64,000 nt of DNA from Moricandia arvensis. Taxonomy: Eukaryota > Streptophyta > Magnoliopsida > Brassicales > Brassicaceae. Shown piece by piece: positions 19,938 through 31,482 of this stretch. Made by a program: the position numbers and the translations under genes. The notes below the pieces were generated by a model, which had not been told where the DNA came from, searched no databases, and saw only the letters and a program-made list of their open reading frames with translations. Positions within the stretch are counted from its first letter, which is position 1, and each line of letters starts with the position of its first letter. The stretch spans positions 53,096 through 117,095 of the forward strand of contig CAJHQP010001400.1 in the NCBI GenBank assembly GCA_905132765.1. Reading direction: 5' to 3'.

Positions 19938-20400
19938 TTTGGAAAACAAAGATATGGAAGAAGAAACTTGGGGTTTGTATGATTTGGCTCTGCAGCTAAA
20001 ACAACTTAAGAGTATATATAGAATATAAAGCATAACGATGATAAGAGCCAAACTCACGTTGCTTGACTCTTCAAATGTGTAAGTTTCCACTTTTGTGTGG
20101 CTCAGAATCTATATTCCGAACAAGATAGATAGCTTACTAGGGACAAAACACGGACCAACTAATTGTATGTAGAAGTCAGTGGTCAACATATAAATACAAA
20201 ATGTGGATCCCAAACTCTAGCCGGAGACATGTGGCAACCGACTACTATTCAAAAGCAGAGAGTCTTCTGCATAACTGAGTCAATCAACTTTGATCTCTTT
20301 GCCTTACGTTACAAAGCAGTTAACCTTGGACGTGGATTGTTTGACAGAAGTATACATCTTTAGACTAAGTCGGATAGAATTAATAGAGAGCCTCAAGTGT
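19938..20400 (-). promoter_or_regulatory. RLP4 upstream region with TATA block
   Basis: The block CTTAAGAGTATATATAG (20,006-20,022), read on the minus strand as a TATA core, lies about 75-85 bp upstream of the start. It is nearly identical to the RLP1 upstream region. Conserved sequence continues to about 20,360. Confidence 0.45.
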
Positions 20401-20599
20401 TACTAGGAAGATTCCATTTGCAGAATTTAAGATTCCTTCAAGATTGGTTTCTCCTTGATAGTACCATCGTTACACTCAGTATGCCACGTCCTAGACATGT
20501 CTTTGGCATGAAATTATACAGTCTTTAGGTTTAGTATTAAATAATTATGACCCCAACTCTGTTGCAAAAAGATGAAGATGCAAGCATCAGTTTTAAAGC

Positions 20600-21030
20600 A
20601 TTACCCAAGTTCTTAAGGGCTCTACATTTCCCTTGTTTGCAGTGGGCATTGATCATCACACTGCAAGTGAGAGAACATTAGGTTATGTTCTCTCTTGATG
20701 GCAATCACTTTAGGTTGATGTTCTCTCTTGATGGCAATCACTTTGAACGTGTTCTTTGCCTCCTTAAAGTTACCATGTTTGGAGTAAATATTGATCAGAT
20801 TAGTATAAGTAACTGTGTTAGGCTTCACATCTCTATCAATCATCCTGAGAACAACCATTGCTTTGCCTTTGGCAATCTTGTTAAGTTGCTATAACTAGAA
20901 ACATCAGTTTGAAACCACTTCTTCTCCATCACATTATAAATCCTCAATGCATCATCAATCCTCTCTTTTCTACAGTTCGCAATAATCAAACTGTTGAATA
21001 CCACTTGAGTGATGTTACCTCTGTCTTAAC
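20600..21030 (-). pseudogene. Pentatricopeptide repeat (PPR) gene fragment
   Basis: Two minus-strand stretches read as PPR motifs. One is VVFNSLIIANCRKERIDDAL (about 20,940-21,027). The other is MIDRDVKPNTVTYTNLINIY followed by SKHGNFKEAKNTFK (about 20,740-20,850), with a stop between them. A 33-bp tandem duplication then repeats VIAIKREH twice (about 20,690-20,750). PPR proteins bind organellar RNA. This piece holds about two to three repeats, has no start or targeting peptide, and is interrupted, so it is a relic. 20,400-20,600 holds nothing recognisable. Confidence 0.7.
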
Positions 21031-21039
21031 TTAGGGCTG

Positions 21040-21570
21040 AGACTTTTAACTGGAACCGATTGTCCAAACCGGATCCGATCTAAAATGGATTGGTTCGGTT
21101 CGATTTTGGTCCTAGTCAATTTATATGATGAGTATTAGTGTTGATTATCTATGGATTTGGGTTCGGTTTCAGTTTTTACGAATAACCAAACGAATACTCG
21201 TTTAAACCAAATTTTGTGTTTAAAAATGTAGATTTGTATTTTCTGAAAGTCGAATCTAGATCGGATAGGTCAAGTGACAAATGTAATACCACTAAACAAT
21301 TTCAACTTCGTTTTATATAACTACACATCAATAATATATAGATTTTGATTCACTATTTCTTAAAAAATAAAAAAAATAAATAAAAAATGGACATCCGGAC
21401 CACTTCTATTTATATATAAATTATTTTATTTTGTAAATATATATATGATTCACATAATAAACGGATACTCGAAACCGATCCAAAATATATTAAATACCTA
21501 TTGTATGAAATTCATTTATCCAAGAGACTCGAATCTGATCGGATCTTATCCAAACCCGATGCGAATATCC
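21040..21570. repeat. Degenerate ACCGAA/GGTTCGG-rich dispersed repeat
   Basis: The stretch is rich in GGTTCGGTT, ACCGATC and AACCGGATCC words on both strands, with AT-rich filler. Similar composition recurs at 30,780-31,230 and 31,855-32,270. Such segments are common between crucifer genes, but no terminal structure could be defined. 21,571-22,008 holds no other feature than the CLE20 3' flank. Confidence 0.4.
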
Positions 21571-22008
21571 GAAGACTCACCCCGATCTCAGCTGCACTAA
21601 CGCCTTAACGCAACAGCGTCGTCCCATGTCAAAAGTTGAATTATTATTTATTTAGGTCAACAACACGAAACTTTATAAGAATTTCGAATAATTACGCTTT
21701 GGGTCAAATCAGACGAAATAACCATTACGTTTTATTTAATTTTCTTTCTAGTAAAAGTCATTACAAGTGTTCTTCAATTAATATAAATATACGATGAGCA
21801 AAAGCTTGGATTTAAAATATTGATCGACTCACGCTCTATCATCTTACAAACATCTAAGATTTGAGAAGAGAATAACAACAACAAAAAAAGATTGGATAAT
21901 TAAACCCTACATTAATGTATGTGTAGTAGATTTACATATGTGATATATATCTCTGTGGTTAAGAATACAAAGATAGACTTTAGAGAAACTAGTTATCTGA
22001 CTTTTTCC

Positions 22009-22236
22009 TCATCGCTTGTTATGCAAAGGATTTGACCCCGTCTTCACCTTCCGTTTCTCCGGTAAGATTTCTCCGGCGCCGATGACCGGCAGGGTGGGTT
22101 GAGAAGGGAGAACCCCTCTTTCTTGGCTAGATAAAGGTTGAGAAGAGAAGCTTCTTTCAACATTAGTTCTTGAAGCTTCAGATGAGACAACGAGGAAGAT
22201 AAAACCAATGAAACAAAGAAGACGTCCTGGATTCAT
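22009..22236 (-). CDS. CLE20: CLE peptide precursor (CLE20)
   Basis: A 75-aa single-exon secreted peptide precursor. It has an N-terminal signal peptide (MNPGRLLCFIGFIFLVVSSEA), a variable middle and a C-terminal CLE motif RKVKTGSNPLHN followed by KR and the stop. The 12-residue motif is, as I recall, exactly that of Arabidopsis CLE20. The mature CLE peptide is cut out in the apoplast and perceived by LRR receptors. Synthetic CLE20 reduces root meristem activity and has been linked to the CLV2/CRN pathway (literature knowledge). Its position near AXR1 fits the Arabidopsis order. The next gene to its left is the foreign RLP cluster. Confidence 0.93.
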   Translation of the reverse strand: MNPGRLLCFIGFIFLVVSSEASRTNVERSFSSQPLSSQERGVLPSQPTLPVIGAGEILPEKRKVKTGSNPLHNKR

Positions 22237-24206
22237 ATTTTAACTTTTCTTTGTTATGAGAGAGATAGAAAGGGTGTGATTATGAGAAAACAAGAAGCTG
22301 TGATGCACAAACTTCCATATGTGTTGTTAAGAGCTTACTATATTTGCCTTTTATTTAGGGAATTGGTGTGTAGAACATACATGGTCCACTTCATAAAGTT
22401 TTTTTCTTTGTCAACATTAATTTGCATAAGTAATTATTTAATGCGAATAAAGACTAAGTTTTTTTTTTTTTTCTCACGACATGTATTTACCTTTTTTTTA
22501 TCTCACAAGCATTCTACCATAGTAAAATATAAATGGTAACACAACATAACAACCACGTTACTAAAAACTAACATACTAGATAATAGTGTCACTCATGTCA
22601 AAGCGTTTATGATAACAAAAGTCTTAACCAAGCGTAAATCTAGATACAAATCTAATTAGTATCATTTTAGCTTAATTAAAACTAGAAAGAAACAAAAAAA
22701 AACGTATATGAGATTGGTTTATTCATCAATATATACGGTTGTACATACAATTTACACTCAGTAAACGGTTTGTTCCCGATAAACAAACAACATGCATAGA
22801 GTACATGTTGTGGAACCAATCTAATATACGATTAATATATAAACCAATTTAATATTCTACAATATTGTTATTTTTATTTTAAGAGGACAAATATTTGTGG
22901 AACTGTCAGTAATTTGTAATGGAGAGAAAATGATAAATACAATGGTGAACGATAACCCCACTTCCCACCTAAAAAAAGGCCGGTTTAAAAGTGAGTATTG
23001 ATTATAGATGCAACGATTTGAAATTACAAGGAAAACAATTATTACCAATACGTGGTCATAAATGTGGGAGTGCCACAAATATAGTGATCCCTATTGATTT
23101 TCTCATTAATTTTCACATGTGAAACGTAAAACTTTTCTTTAAACATAACATAGTTAGCTACTTACGCGTGAGTGTAATGTAGCTTTAAGGTGAAAAGTGT
23201 TCGTATGCAAAATGATGAAGCTTTGAACATGATTTTTTGTAAATATCATAATCAAGAATATCAAATACAAAGTGACTTATAAAGTTTAATTTTTCTATTG
23301 ACATTTTTAGAAATGAGACCGGGTAAAAAGACATGCCTTCTTTTTCTTCAAAGACTAATTCAAAGTCATGATTATTACTTATAAAATATAACCTATCTAC
23401 GATTTTAAATCACTTTTACTTGTGAAAACGACCTTGGTCTAGTGGTGTAGTAGATATATAGTCTAATATATCTTATGTTTAACTCAAAATTCACAACATC
23501 TCATCATGTCAAATATTGAAATGTTCGTGATGGTTATATTGTGAATTAAATATGTTTGTTTTCATACTTACCGATGTTACACATGAAAAAATGTTCCACA
23601 CGTTGTTCCTTGCTCCAAGTGGCCTCCTCCTTACAAGCGATGCAAGATTTGGCATTTGATTTGGTTGATGTTTCTACTGTTGGAAGTAACCATAACGTGT
23701 TATTTCATGTATGTGTGTTGGTCTTTGGGTATTGGAAGAGAAGAAGAAAGACACAATAGGTTGAAGCATGATAACAAAGATATATCAAAAGGCCAAAAAC
23801 ATCATTAAAATATATTATCTTGAGTACCACCCCGTGGAGATATATCTGACGATAGGACCTCAAATTTGAAGTAGATGGGCCTATGTGTATGCAAAACGAG
23901 ATGATTCATTGTGAAATCGTATATTACTTCGGAGATAAATAAACTCTGGAGAAAATGTTTGATTTGTTCCGTTTAGAAACTAGGCCAAAATGCTGTAAAT
24001 GATAAGGATATATCCATATTCAATAATTTTTATTGGTTTTTTTCCAAAACATTCTTACACAAAAATAGAAGAAAACACATCTTGAAATGAAAAATGATGT
24101 AGCATACATTTGTTTGGTTTTTATGCATGGCAAAAGTAGAATCACAAGTACGTCGTAGTAGTTGCACTGCCGAGTACACACGCGAGTGTGTTAATAAGAG
24201 CTCTGA
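22237..24206. other. Intergenic region, no gene seen
   Basis: AT-rich sequence between CLE20 and the glycine-rich gene. Open frames at 22,276-22,539, 22,857-23,078 and 23,556-23,759 have low-complexity translations and no recognisable motif. The first part is the CLE20 upstream region. No transposon termini were found. Confidence 0.5.
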
Positions 24207-25478
24207 TTAACGGTGCCTGCCACCGCCACTACCGCTTCCGCTGCCAGAACCTTGACCGGAGCCTCCACCAACCCCTACACCAATTCCTATTCCAATCCCA
24301 AAGCCTCCTCCTCCACCATGTCCTATCCCATGACCTTCACCAGCGCCGCCACCAATACCACCACCTTGCCCAATGCCTCCTCCAGCACCAAATCCACCAC
24401 CATGTCCAGATCCACCGCCCACACCACCTCCTCCACCACCACCTAGTCCACCGCCTCCCCCAACACCCCCTCCCGCTCCACCACCAACTCCCCCTCCAGC
24501 TCCAAAACCACCACCATGACCGGATCCACCACCAGCACCACCTCCTCCTCCGCCACCACCACCTCCACCACCAACTCCTCCACCACCACCGACTCCACCT
24601 CCCGCTCCAAATCCACCACCATGGCCGGATCCTCCGCCAACACCACCACCGACTCCACCTCCCGCTCCAAATCCACCACCATGGCCGGATCCTCCGCCAA
24701 CACCACCACCTCCACCCCCGCCAGCTCCTCCTCCACCACCAACTCCCCCACCTTCACCAACCCCACCACCTACACCTCCACCAGCTCCAAATCCACTGCC
24801 GTGACCGGAACCACCGCCAATACCTCCGCCTCCACCTCCACCAGCTCCACCTCCACCCCCGATTCCTCCTCCAGCTCCACCACCAACTCCTCCTCCTGCT
24901 CCAAATCCGCCACCATGCCCAGAACCACCTCCAACACCTCCTCCTCCACCGCCACCAGCTCCACCTCCACCACCTAATCCTCCACCGGCTCCACCACCAA
25001 CTCCTCCTCCAGCTCCAAACCCACCACCATGGCCGGAACCACCTCCAACACCCCCACCTCCACCGCCACCAGCTCCACCTCCACCACCAATACCCCCACC
25101 AGCTCCTCCACCAACTCCTCCTCCCGCTCCAAATCCTCCTCCATGACCTGAGCCACCACCAATACCTCCTCCTCCACCGCCACCAGCTCCACCTCCACCA
25201 CCAATTCCTCCTCCCGCTCCGCCGCCAACTCCACCTCCAGCTCCAAACCCTCCACCACCCCCGATACCGCCACCACCACCTCTACCTCCACCTCCTCCGA
25301 AACCTCCACCACCACCGCGTCCAAACCGGCCACGTCCACCACACCTCCGGCCCCATCTACAATCATCGCCCCTATACCTCGCAGGACCCACCAGAGACAC
25401 ATCCCCAAGAACACATTCCACACTCAAATGAAGCAAAACTAAAGAAAGAATCAAACATGTAACATTCTTAAGTTCCAT
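24207..25478 (-). CDS. Secreted glycine-rich protein with 38-residue repeats
   Basis: A 423-aa single-exon protein. It begins with a signal peptide (MELKNVTCLILSLVLLHLSVEC), a short non-repetitive part with two cysteines and many arginines (YRGDDCRWGRRCGGRGRF), and then about 340 residues that are mostly Gly with Ala, Val, Ile, Phe, Ser and His. The repeat is 38 residues (114 bp), marked by GSGHGGGFGAGGG. Markers fall near 24,400, 24,512, 24,619, 24,679, 24,795, 24,910, 25,024 and 25,138, so one unit is half length. The C-terminus ends GSGSGGGRHR. Such proteins are cell-wall structural or matrix proteins (family knowledge). The His- and Leu-rich opposite-strand frame is a shadow of the GC-rich repeat. 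Orthology to a named Arabidopsis gene is not certain. Confidence 0.85.
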   Translation of the reverse strand: MELKNVTCLILSLVLLHLSVECVLGDVSLVGPARYRGDDCRWGRRCGGRGRFGRGGGGGFGGGGGRGGGGGIGGGGGFGAGGGVGGGAGGGIGGGGGAGGGGGGGIGGGSGHGGGFGAGGGVGGGAGGGIGGGGGAGGGGGGGVGGGSGHGGGFGAGGGVGGGAGGGLGGGGGAGGGGGGGVGGGSGHGGGFGAGGGVGGGAGGGIGGGGGAGGGGGGGIGGGSGHGSGFGAGGGVGGGVGEGGGVGGGGGAGGGGGGGVGGGSGHGGGFGAGGGVGGGVGGGSGHGGGFGAGGGVGGGGGVGGGGGGGGGGGGAGGGSGHGGGFGAGGGVGGGAGGGVGGGGGLGGGGGGGVGGGSGHGGGFGAGGGIGQGGGIGGGAGEGHGIGHGGGGGFGIGIGIGVGVGGGSGQGSGSGSGSGGGRHR

Positions 25479-25620
25479 ATCTAGAGAAAGAAACTGTAAT
25501 GTCTCTTCTCTTTCTTTTTCTCCTGTAGTGTCTCAGCTACTGGAACTAAACATTGCCTTTTATAGTATATAGATGAATCTTAAGAATGGTAAACATTAAT
25601 AAGCAAGTGGGATGAAGAAG
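25479..25620 (-). promoter_or_regulatory. Core promoter of the glycine-rich gene
   Basis: On the minus strand CTATATACTATAAAAGG lies at 25,556-25,572, about 80 bp upstream of the ATG. This gives a good TATA box with a plausible transcription start about 30 bp downstream. The rest up to about 25,975 shows nothing specific. Confidence 0.5.
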
Positions 25621-25975
25621 CCATTAATATGGATCCCCATGCATGTTACGTTCTACGCGTTTGGGGCCGTTGAGCCATTGGGGGGAAACATTTAATGAAA
25701 ATTGTTTCCTCTATAGTCAAAGTAGACCTACACTTTTACTTATTTCAGACTTTCATCAGTAGCTTTCGATCTCTAATTTTGCTCATTATTTACTTTTCTT
25801 TATTATCCCAAACTTGTTGACATTTCAAATCATCACTATTTGACACTTGATAGTTGACCCTAATATCCGAGAAGTGCCAATGCTATATATTACACCATAA
25901 ACAAAAACAAATAGTATAAAACCAGAACTAGTATTTTTTTTTTTGAAATATTTCTGATGTTGTAGTTAATAACTT

Positions 25976-26210
25976 TTATTTTCTCTCTTTCATATTAAAT
26001 ATCATTTTAACATTTTTTTATTTCATAAAAATATCACGCAAATTATAAATTAACTACAAACTACATTAATGTATAATTAATTTAATTTATCTCAAATACT
26101 ATTAATTAAATAAGTGTAATTAGTAATAACTTAAACACATTTCAAAAAAACTTCTTAATTTGTATGAAAAATGTCAAAGTGACACTTATTAAAAAAATGA
26201 AAGGAGTAGT
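25976..26210. mobile_element. Stowaway-like MITE
   Basis: The left part reads CTCTCTTTCATATTAAATAT. The right part, reverse-complemented, reads ACTACTCCTTTCATTTTTTT followed by AATAAGTGTCACTTTGACAT. These resemble the imperfect inverted repeats (CTCCCTCCGTTTCA...) of plant mariner/Stowaway MITEs. TA is present at the right edge. The left border is approximate. Confidence 0.5.
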
Positions 26211-26222
26211 ACTTAAATATTA

Positions 26223-26827
26223 CTAGAGATGGACCCGCTCACCGAGCGGGTGTTAATTTAAATCAACTCAAACCCCGTGTAGAAATTTATAATATGAACT
26301 TACCCGGACCCGGAAGGATCAACTCAAACTCCGTCTAGAAATTTATAATATCTACATGTAGTTTAGTTTTAAAACAACAAAAAACGATATCAAAAAACGA
26401 TTTCTATTTGGATGGATAGTTGGATGAATGTGAATAAATAAAAACTATTTATTAACCGGCTGGAATATTTGTCACGAATGAAATAATTTTATTTAAACAT
26501 ATGAAATTATTATGATTAACACGCAAAATAAGTGATGTTAATTCTTATAATAAATACAATTAATGAAGTAATTAGAAAAAGTAAAAAAAGGAAGATGTAA
26601 TAAAATATTTTAAAATTTGGATAAGCAACATTCCTAATTAGTAGTTTCATTAAAATATCAATTACTTCATTTATTATAGTGTAATAAATCGATTAAGTTA
26701 ATTTGGATAAAACAACATTCCTAATTAGTAGTTTCATTAAAATATCAATAGCTTCATTAATTACTGTTGTAATAAATGACTAAATTTTAGCATTCTCAGA
26801 TTTGTACTTCTGTTTTAATAATATAGA
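26223..26827 (-). mobile_element. Short non-autonomous Helitron
   Basis: On the minus strand it begins TCTATATTATTAAAACAG and ends with the hairpin CCCGCTCGGTGAGCGGG, a 7-nt spacer and CTAG. The flanks are A and T with no target duplication. It is 605 bp and encodes nothing. It sits in the upstream region of the glycine-rich gene, next to the MITE. Confidence 0.88.
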
Positions 26828-27020
26828 TGGTTTCTTACTCTTGTTAATTTATTTATTTCTTTCAAATTTTCCTTTGTTTTCACTCACAATTACCACATGG
26901 GTAATAGAAATATTACACCAATGATGGTTTCTTGCTTTAGTTAATTTATTTATTTCTTTCAAACTTTCCTTTGTTTTCACTCATATTTACCATGGGTAAT
27001 GGGAATATTACACCAATGAT
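26828..27020. repeat. Two-copy tandem repeat of about 95 bp
   Basis: The block TGGTTTCTTACTCTTGTTAA to ATTACACCAATGA is repeated directly after itself (second copy about 26,923-27,017), with a few substitutions and a small deletion. The first copy abuts the Helitron end. 27,021-27,478 contains only AT-rich sequence and the AXR1 3' flank. Confidence 0.8.
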
Positions 27021-27478
27021 GGCTATGTATGGTCATGGGAAAGTTCAATTGAGTATTAGTGAGAGTCCACGATGCCGACAAAGTCAACGGTAAAATCTAG
27101 AGAGAAATTAAATATCTCTCACATGCATTTGTAAGGTGTACATTGTCTAAATCTTAATTACTATGCATATTTAATGTTTAATATTTCCCCAACTAAAGCC
27201 ACCAATCATTATTCACTTCCAATTAATCATGTATGTAAACTGTATACATACATGCATGCTTGAATATATGCTTACATCTTAAAGAAATGTTGTAATCTCA
27301 TGGGAAAAGAGAGAACCTAAACCGGATATAAATCCAAGAATAAATAACAAAAAAGAACCAAACCAATTAGGTTTTTTTTAAGTTAAAACAACATTACCCA
27401 CTCTCTTTTTAACAGTTTGTATCTAAAAAGATATAATAAAGCTCTTCTTTCTGCTTCAAGCCAATAAGTGAAGATCTT

Positions 27479-30400
27479 CTATAGTGTCAATAACTGAGAC
27501 TTGTGATCAATGCCATTGAAGATGTACGTCCCCAACATCGGAACAAACTGTTTTGTGACAAGCTGCAACACAGAGAAAGAGACACACAAACACACATCAA
27601 GTTCAATTATATCTCTTAAAGCTAGTGTGCATGTAACGATTAAGTTAAGAGCAATAAGAAGGAAGTATGAACCTTGATGACTTCTTGGGATGCGATTCCT
27701 CCAATAAAGGCAGCAACCACATGAAGCTCTGAGGCACCAAAGCGACACATCTCATTGATAAGATCATCGGGTAGTACTGAGCCGTTACAGCCCAAGTCGG
27801 TAAGAAGACTCGAGGCAGTAGCTTTTAACCGAGAAATGTCCTCATCCATTCCTCTACAGAATAATATAATGCTTATAAATGATAGCCAAACAAGGACCAC
27901 TCGTTCAGAAATAGGATTTGGATCGTTGCATAATGAGTTTCTTACTCATCAAACTGGCCAGGAAACTTGCTATAGTTGGCAGTGAATCTGTCCACAGCTC
28001 TAAGAAGAACATAAAATCCCATTGCACCACTGCAACAATAAACAATATTAGCATAAGAGCTACCAAATGGCTTCGACATGTAACCCTAGAAAAGATTTGG
28101 ATTAAAACCGTAGTCTATTTTGCTGCTGTGTAAGCCTAAGATGACTAAATAAATAGCAGTTTTACAATACTTAATCACTGCATCTTATAATATGTATCAT
28201 GAGACGACTAGCAAAAAAGCAATCGTTCTGTAGAAAGGTCATCTTTAAAAACAGTTGATGCTTTTGTTTTCATATGCAAAGAACAGACTCTGTGAAGACA
28301 TTCGCACCTGTAATCCTCGTCCGCTAAACACTTTTGAATTTCGGTTACAGAAGGATTGCTGAACTCGTCCTCTACCATACGATATCTGCATACCTATAAA
28401 GCACATATGGCAGCTAACATTATAGTCAAAAAGTTATGTTTCTGACACAAATAAACAAGCATTAGGTAGAGCATCAGCCTTAGAAGACATAATAAGTTTG
28501 TTAGGAAGTTTAGTATCCTCACTTTAAGCTTTCTTGCATTCTTGCAGAAGCTCTTGATTGTTGGTTTTGATATGCTGCTCGGATCTCGACCGATTTTCTT
28601 CAAAATATTTTTAACTCGTTTCTCCATGACAAGAAAATCAGCCTCAGCTTTGGCTAGATAGATTTTCTGCAAATTGATGTAGTGTCTGCAAAAAAAAAAA
28701 AAAGAAGCAACAATGCAGCTACATTAGTAATCTGCGATATAGACTGCAGATGAAATTCAGTGTTATCGAGGCAGTGCACTAACTCTGTTGAAGATGTCAT
28801 ATCAGGTATGGAGCCTTCAAGGGGTGCCTCTCCATCACCTTCGTTTGAGACAAACTCCTGCAGGTGGTGATGTATGAATACCATGAACAAATCAACATGA
28901 GTTGCAGTGAAGGAAAAATAGATTCATGAAGTAGAGCTACGAACTATTTATCAACCCCAAGTGCTTGCAATTCCAAGAAGAACATGAAAGTATGAGTTTC
29001 GCAGAGCATTTTTTCTAGTTTCAAACCTTTAGAGCCGCTACCATCACCCAAAAATCTGAGGAATCTGAACTCGGTTCAGCACAAGTATCATTGCAAATTT
29101 GTTGAATCTCTGAGCCTGGAACAGAAACCAGGAACACTGTGATTTGACCCACAATCAAGATTTTGTTAGTTACCATCACACCACACGAGATATCAACTTA
29201 CTGATTCCACGCGGAGCAAAAACTTTGAAAGCGGCTTCAACAGCTTCTTTGTAGTTATCCTCATCCATAGATATCATCTTGGACTTAACCAAATCCTAAG
29301 ATTTTAAGGATAAATACAGATTAGAAGAAGAAAGCAAGCTAGTTAGCAATAAAAGAACTAGACCTTAAACTGTTTTTTCTCTTCCCTGGTAGAGGGAAGA
29401 TTACCACTATGGGACTGAGCCCATTCATCAGCCATCTTAACAAGAATGACAACATAAGGTATGTGCTTATGTGCAACGTGATCTGATACATTTAGATCAA
29501 TGGTCTCCACAAAACTGCAGTTCAACCAATAATTGAGAATGTCACATAACAGTCGTTCATCTATAACCACAAGGTTAAACAATGCCAGAACAACATAATG
29601 AGCGAGAATATGAAAGCAGTGTACCTCTTGAGTTCAGGCCATGGATTATTCAAGCGAAGGTCATCAAGAAAATGATCAGGCTTTGAGTCAATTACGGTGT
29701 GCTCCTGATAAACAAGGAAACAAAAATAAATAAAAACAATACAACTTAGCATATTTCACTTGGCCAGTCTCCTAACCACGGCATACCCTTAACAATGCTC
29801 ACAGTAATCCATTAGTTTTATTAGCAAGTATTGGTTCCAGAAATGTATTTACCTTAACAGAGACACGAACAAAGCCAGCAAGGCCATAAGAGCGAGCAAA
29901 AACCAACTTGACATTTGCTTCACGACAGATTCTATCAAGCTTCACCATTGAATCTTCCACCAGCTACACACAAGGGATGAAACAAACAAAAAGACTAAGG
30001 CTTTGCCTGATGAAGGACTGAAAGCAAAACACTTTCACTAGAGGGTACTAAGACTTGACCGTTAGAAACTCAATCGTGTACCTGAGTAGCTATAACAATC
30101 GTGAACTGAGAGAAGAACGATGCGTTCATACTTATCAAAGCATCTGGATTCTCCTCAATAAACTCAGCTTTAACAGAATCATTAAGCTCTTGAAGAAACG
30201 CACAAACACACTTAGCTTTCGATTCACCAACACTCCTCTCATCAACTATCACATTCCCAAAACAAAAACACACATATAAAGCTAAAAGAAACTCAACGAA
30301 GGGCAATATAGTAAAATCAAATACCCATGAAGTTGTTTCCAAGGTCACCGAGCTCGACTTTGGATCCATCAACGACGGTGAAGCTCCCAACTCCACCGAG

Positions 30401-30652
30401 GACGAGATTCTTCAAGGCCTCGGAGCCCGTGGGACCGCAATTGAGTAAACAGATGGTTGCTTCTTCTAAAGCAGCTTGACCTAGCTCACCCCATATCCTG
30501 CGGGTTTTCGAAAGGGTTAATTTTGATAAGAAGAAGCGTTCGAGGAGTGATTTGAGGGAAGGGTAGTGTGTGTACCTGAGTTGACGATCGTACTTGGTTT
30601 TAGGCTCTGACATTGTTGCTTCTTCCTTCTTCCTCTTCATCATCGGTGGCAT
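27479..30652 (-). CDS. AXR1: NEDD8/RUB-activating enzyme E1 regulatory subunit AXR1
   Basis: Fourteen coding exons, all GT-AG: 30,652-30,576; 30,497-30,325; 30,245-30,082; 29,963-29,853; 29,704-29,625; 29,514-29,364; 29,295-29,202; 29,115-29,027; 28,857-28,784; 28,685-28,523; 28,393-28,308; 28,029-27,946; 27,853-27,673; 27,562-27,479. Together they make 1,611 bp, a 536-aa protein (Arabidopsis AXR1 is about 540). The N-terminus (MSEPKTKYDRQLRIWGELGQ) is the E1 adenylation-fold start, followed by GPTGSEALKNLVLGGVGSF and the C-terminal FNGIDHKSQLLTL. AXR1 pairs with ECR1 (which holds the catalytic Cys) to activate RUB/NEDD8 and so sets cullin-RING ligase activity and auxin response. All exons are in frame and nothing is broken. 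Match to AXR1 rather than AXL rests on the RPL6-GLR3.4 neighbours. Confidence 0.95.
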
Positions 30653-30779
30653 GGTGGTTCGCTTCGCAGCTACGCGGAGAAGGAGTTTGTTTTGCCTTCT
30701 TCGGTTAACTGAAACCCAGTCGGTTTATTCTCAACGGTTTATAAGCGATTGTTAATTTGGAGTTATCAGTTGGTTTTCT

Positions 30780-31230
30780 TGGTTCTATAAGATCTTTTGG
30801 ATATTTAACCAATTCGATTTGGTTTTGGTTTGAAATTTTTAATTTTTTTAGTTTAATTCAGATAACAAAATTAGGAACCATATAATATTCCAGATAATTT
30901 TGAGTGCAATTCGATTTTGGTTCAATTCGAATTTCGGTTAGTACAAATTAAAAAATCAGATAATGAGGATTCTAAAGTTATTTTCGGATTCTTGGATAAA
31001 ATTATTGAATAAGTCAATTAAATTTATATATTCAGATATTTTGATTCGTAGATAATATTTTTAAAACATTTAATTGATTTAATATTAAATATAATTAATA
31101 TATTAATATATAAACTACATTATAAAAATTTAGTATTCATTTGATTGTCGGTTCAGTTAAAGTTAGATTTTTTTTGTTTAATTAATATAAAATTCGATTT
31201 GGGTTTCGATTATACCTTTCATGTTCTAAA
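30780..31230. repeat. Degenerate ATTCGATTTTGGTT-type repeat
   Basis: Sequence upstream of AXR1 with repeated words GATTTGGTTTTGG, CAATTCGA and TTCGGTT in an AT-rich background, similar to 21,040-21,570. Ends are not definable. 31,231-31,482 is the 3' flank of the next gene and holds nothing else. Confidence 0.35.
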
Positions 31231-31482
31231 CATATAAATCCGCTACTTCATAGTATCCAAATCCAAACTAAACCTCTTTTCAGTTTAGTTTTTCAGTCTC
31301 TAGATAAATGTGTTATTCACTCTAAGATGTTAATACACTCTAAGATTTTCATACACATAAGTAACTCTTCACAATCCAGTTTTAAAATTCACCAGAATCC
31401 CAAAACAAAAATGTTCAATTTTCTAAACAAATTTTGAGCAATACACACTAACAAGAGGTAAATGTAAATACATAAAACAAGA

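Noticed and set aside
23425..23465. tRNA-like or SINE box A (GACCTTGGTCTAGTGGTGTAG)
   Set aside because: No box B at the proper distance and no cloverleaf could be drawn.
24188..25462. A 424-codon + strand frame rich in His, Leu, Gln and Pro
   Set aside because: It is the antisense of the glycine-rich gene; the GGN-rich repeat keeps the opposite frames open. The minus-strand protein has a signal peptide and sensible ends.
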